Assembly: GCA_903872785.1 (NCBI GenBank)
Contig: CAIQLZ010000086.1
Location: forward strand, 1-6,344
From: Candidatus Levyibacteriota bacterium
GTDB lineage: Bacteria > Patescibacteriota > Microgenomatia > Levybacterales > UBA12049
Reading direction: 5' to 3'
Length of the DNA stretch: 6,344 nucleotides
Made by a program: the position numbers and the translations under genes. Each line of letters starts with the position of its first letter. Within the stretch, counting starts at the first letter, position 1. Positions 5,548 through 6,344 of this stretch are shown here, piece after piece. The notes under the pieces are model-generated. The model worked only from the letters and a program-made list of their open reading frames with translations. It was not told where the DNA came from and made no database searches.

Positions 5548-5552
5548 ACTTT

Positions 5553-6281
5553 ATGTCTGGACATTCAAAGTGGGCCACAATAAAAAGATCAAAAGGAGCT
5601 GCTGATCTCAAAAGGGGACTGACTTTTACTAAAATTTCCAATGCAATTACGGTTGCAGTAAAACAAAGCGGCGGAATAACCGATCCCAACAGTAATTTCA
5701 AGCTCCGTTTGGCTGTAGATAGCGCACGCAGTGCGAATATGCCCAAAGATAATATCGAGCGGGCAATCCAAAAAGCAATTGGAAAAGACGCCGGAGAAAT
5801 ACAGGAGGTAATTTATGAAGGTTTTGCTCCGGAAGGAGTAAGCGTGATTATCGAAGCTGCAACCGATAATGCAATGAGAACAACAAGTGAGATAAAAAGC
5901 ATTTTTAATAAAGAAGGAGGGAGCTTCGGACAGCCGGGGTCTGTTGCGTATCAATTTGAACAAAAAGGCAGAATAATCGTAAATAAAAATAATAAAACCA
6001 TAGATGAGTTATTTCAAATTGCCCTTGAGAGTGGGGCAGAGGATATAGAAGATAGTCAAGACAAGGTAATTATTACAACGAGTTACGCTGATCTATCTTT
6101 GGTTCGCGAGAATCTGGTTAATAAAGGCATAATACCTGAAGAGATTGAAATAATCCGAAAACCTTTAATTCCAATAACTATTCAGGACGGGGCAAAATTA
6201 GCAAGAGTTATTAATTTCCTGAATAAATTAGAGGGCCTAGATGATGTTCAAAAAATTTACTCAAATTTGGCAACAAATTAA
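5553..6281 (+). CDS. yebC: YebC/PmpR (TACO1) family protein
   Basis: A 242-residue member of the conserved YebC family, of usual length. The N-terminal signature MSGHSKWATIKRSKGAADLKRG (1-22, family form MAGHSKWANIK..K...D.KRG) leads into NMPKDNIERAIQKAIG (62-77). Further family blocks are EVIYEGFAPEGVSVIIEAATDNAMRT (within 85-110), FNKEGGSFGQPGSVAYQFEQKG (within 118-139) and a C-terminal third domain. Family members have been described as DNA-binding transcription regulators (PmpR) and, from the mitochondrial relative TACO1 and later bacterial work, as translation factors that help ribosomes through difficult, especially proline-rich, stretches. Which role applies here cannot be told from sequence. 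The ATG is fixed by the universally conserved MxGHSKW start. It lacks a free Shine-Dalgarno and follows the inverted-repeat leader. The next ORF begins within its last 41 bases. Confidence 0.97.
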   Translation: MSGHSKWATIKRSKGAADLKRGLTFTKISNAITVAVKQSGGITDPNSNFKLRLAVDSARSANMPKDNIERAIQKAIGKDAGEIQEVIYEGFAPEGVSVIIEAATDNAMRTTSEIKSIFNKEGGSFGQPGSVAYQFEQKGRIIVNKNNKTIDELFQIALESGAEDIEDSQDKVIITTSYADLSLVRENLVNKGIIPEEIEIIRKPLIPITIQDGAKLARVINFLNKLEGLDDVQKIYSNLATN

Positions 6282-6344
6282 TAAAAAGAGGATATATCTT
6301 CTTAAGCAGTTTTCTAAAAAGAAGAATTTTCTTTTTAATATTCA
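6241..6344 (+). CDS. N-terminus of a downstream gene (3' truncated by window edge), unknown
   Basis: An ORF beginning MMFKKFTQIWQQINKKRIYL, in the +1 frame relative to yebC, stays open for 34 codons to the window end. It starts at tandem ATGs (6241 and 6244) and overlaps the yebC tail by 41 bases. AGAGGG at 6229-6234 could act as ribosome site 6 bases before the first ATG. The visible part is very basic (many Lys), which is common for the cytoplasmic start of a membrane protein such as a class A penicillin-binding protein, but no family motif is visible. If the true start lies elsewhere, most of the 63 bases after yebC would be intergenic. Confidence 0.45.
   Translation, partial: MMFKKFTQIWQQINKKRIYLLKQFSKKKNFLFNI

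Noticed and set aside
5589..5963. 124-codon minus-strand ORF opposite yebC
   Set aside because: It lies entirely inside the highly conserved yebC coding region, has no ribosome site, and its residues (many Cys, Phe, Ile) look like a mirror of the sense codons.
6316..6336. AAAAAGAA / TTCTTTTT inverted repeat as an intrinsic terminator after yebC
   Set aside because: The 8-base stem has only one G-C pair, the repeat lies within an open frame, and such A/T-only pairings are expected by chance here.

Overview
The window is about 6.3 kb of AT-rich, densely packed bacterial DNA. It uses TAA, TAG and TGA as stops, and most genes are separated by only a few bases. The mix suggests a small-genome lineage of the Candidate Phyla Radiation (Patescibacteria), perhaps near Microgenomates: a short single-domain pseudouridine synthase, a shrunken LytR/CpsA/Psr-like protein with a LytR C-terminal domain, a TPR protein with a HIRAN-like module, and several very small proteins. 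That placement is inference from gene style; no rRNA or other taxonomic marker is present.

Left part, positions 1-3531, plus strand. The window opens inside a leucyl aminopeptidase (M17 family) whose N-terminal part lies off the left edge. After a 50-base gap come three tightly packed genes: an MFS exporter-like permease, a polytopic membrane protein that looks like a prolipoprotein diacylglyceryl transferase (Lgt) stripped of its catalytic residues, and an RluA-family rRNA pseudouridine synthase. The last two overlap by one base. The synthase carries a 69-base palindromic repeat inserted in frame, which adds 23 residues just before its catalytic motif.

Middle part, positions 3532-4724, plus strand. 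A consensus -10 box and a full-length Shine-Dalgarno sequence precede a 48-residue lysine-rich protein. It is followed after 4 bases by the membrane-anchored protein with a LytR_C domain, and after 3 more bases by a 54-residue single-pass membrane protein. These three look like one envelope-related operon. The last one collides tail to tail, with a 31-base overlap, with the minus-strand TPR gene.

Right part, positions 4694-6344. The TPR/HIRAN-like gene (minus) and yebC (plus) diverge from a 136-base intergenic region that holds two good sigma70-type promoters placed back to back with their -35 boxes almost touching. The predicted yebC leader begins at a perfect 13-base inverted repeat whose right arm ends 5 bases before the start codon, so it is a candidate operator or translation-controlling hairpin. 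An ORF that starts inside the end of yebC and stays open to the window edge is probably the N-terminus of the next gene.

No tRNA, rRNA, CRISPR array, transposase or convincing intrinsic terminator was seen. The most interesting items are the in-frame palindromic insertion in the pseudouridine synthase, the Lgt-like pseudoenzyme, and the yebC leader dyad.
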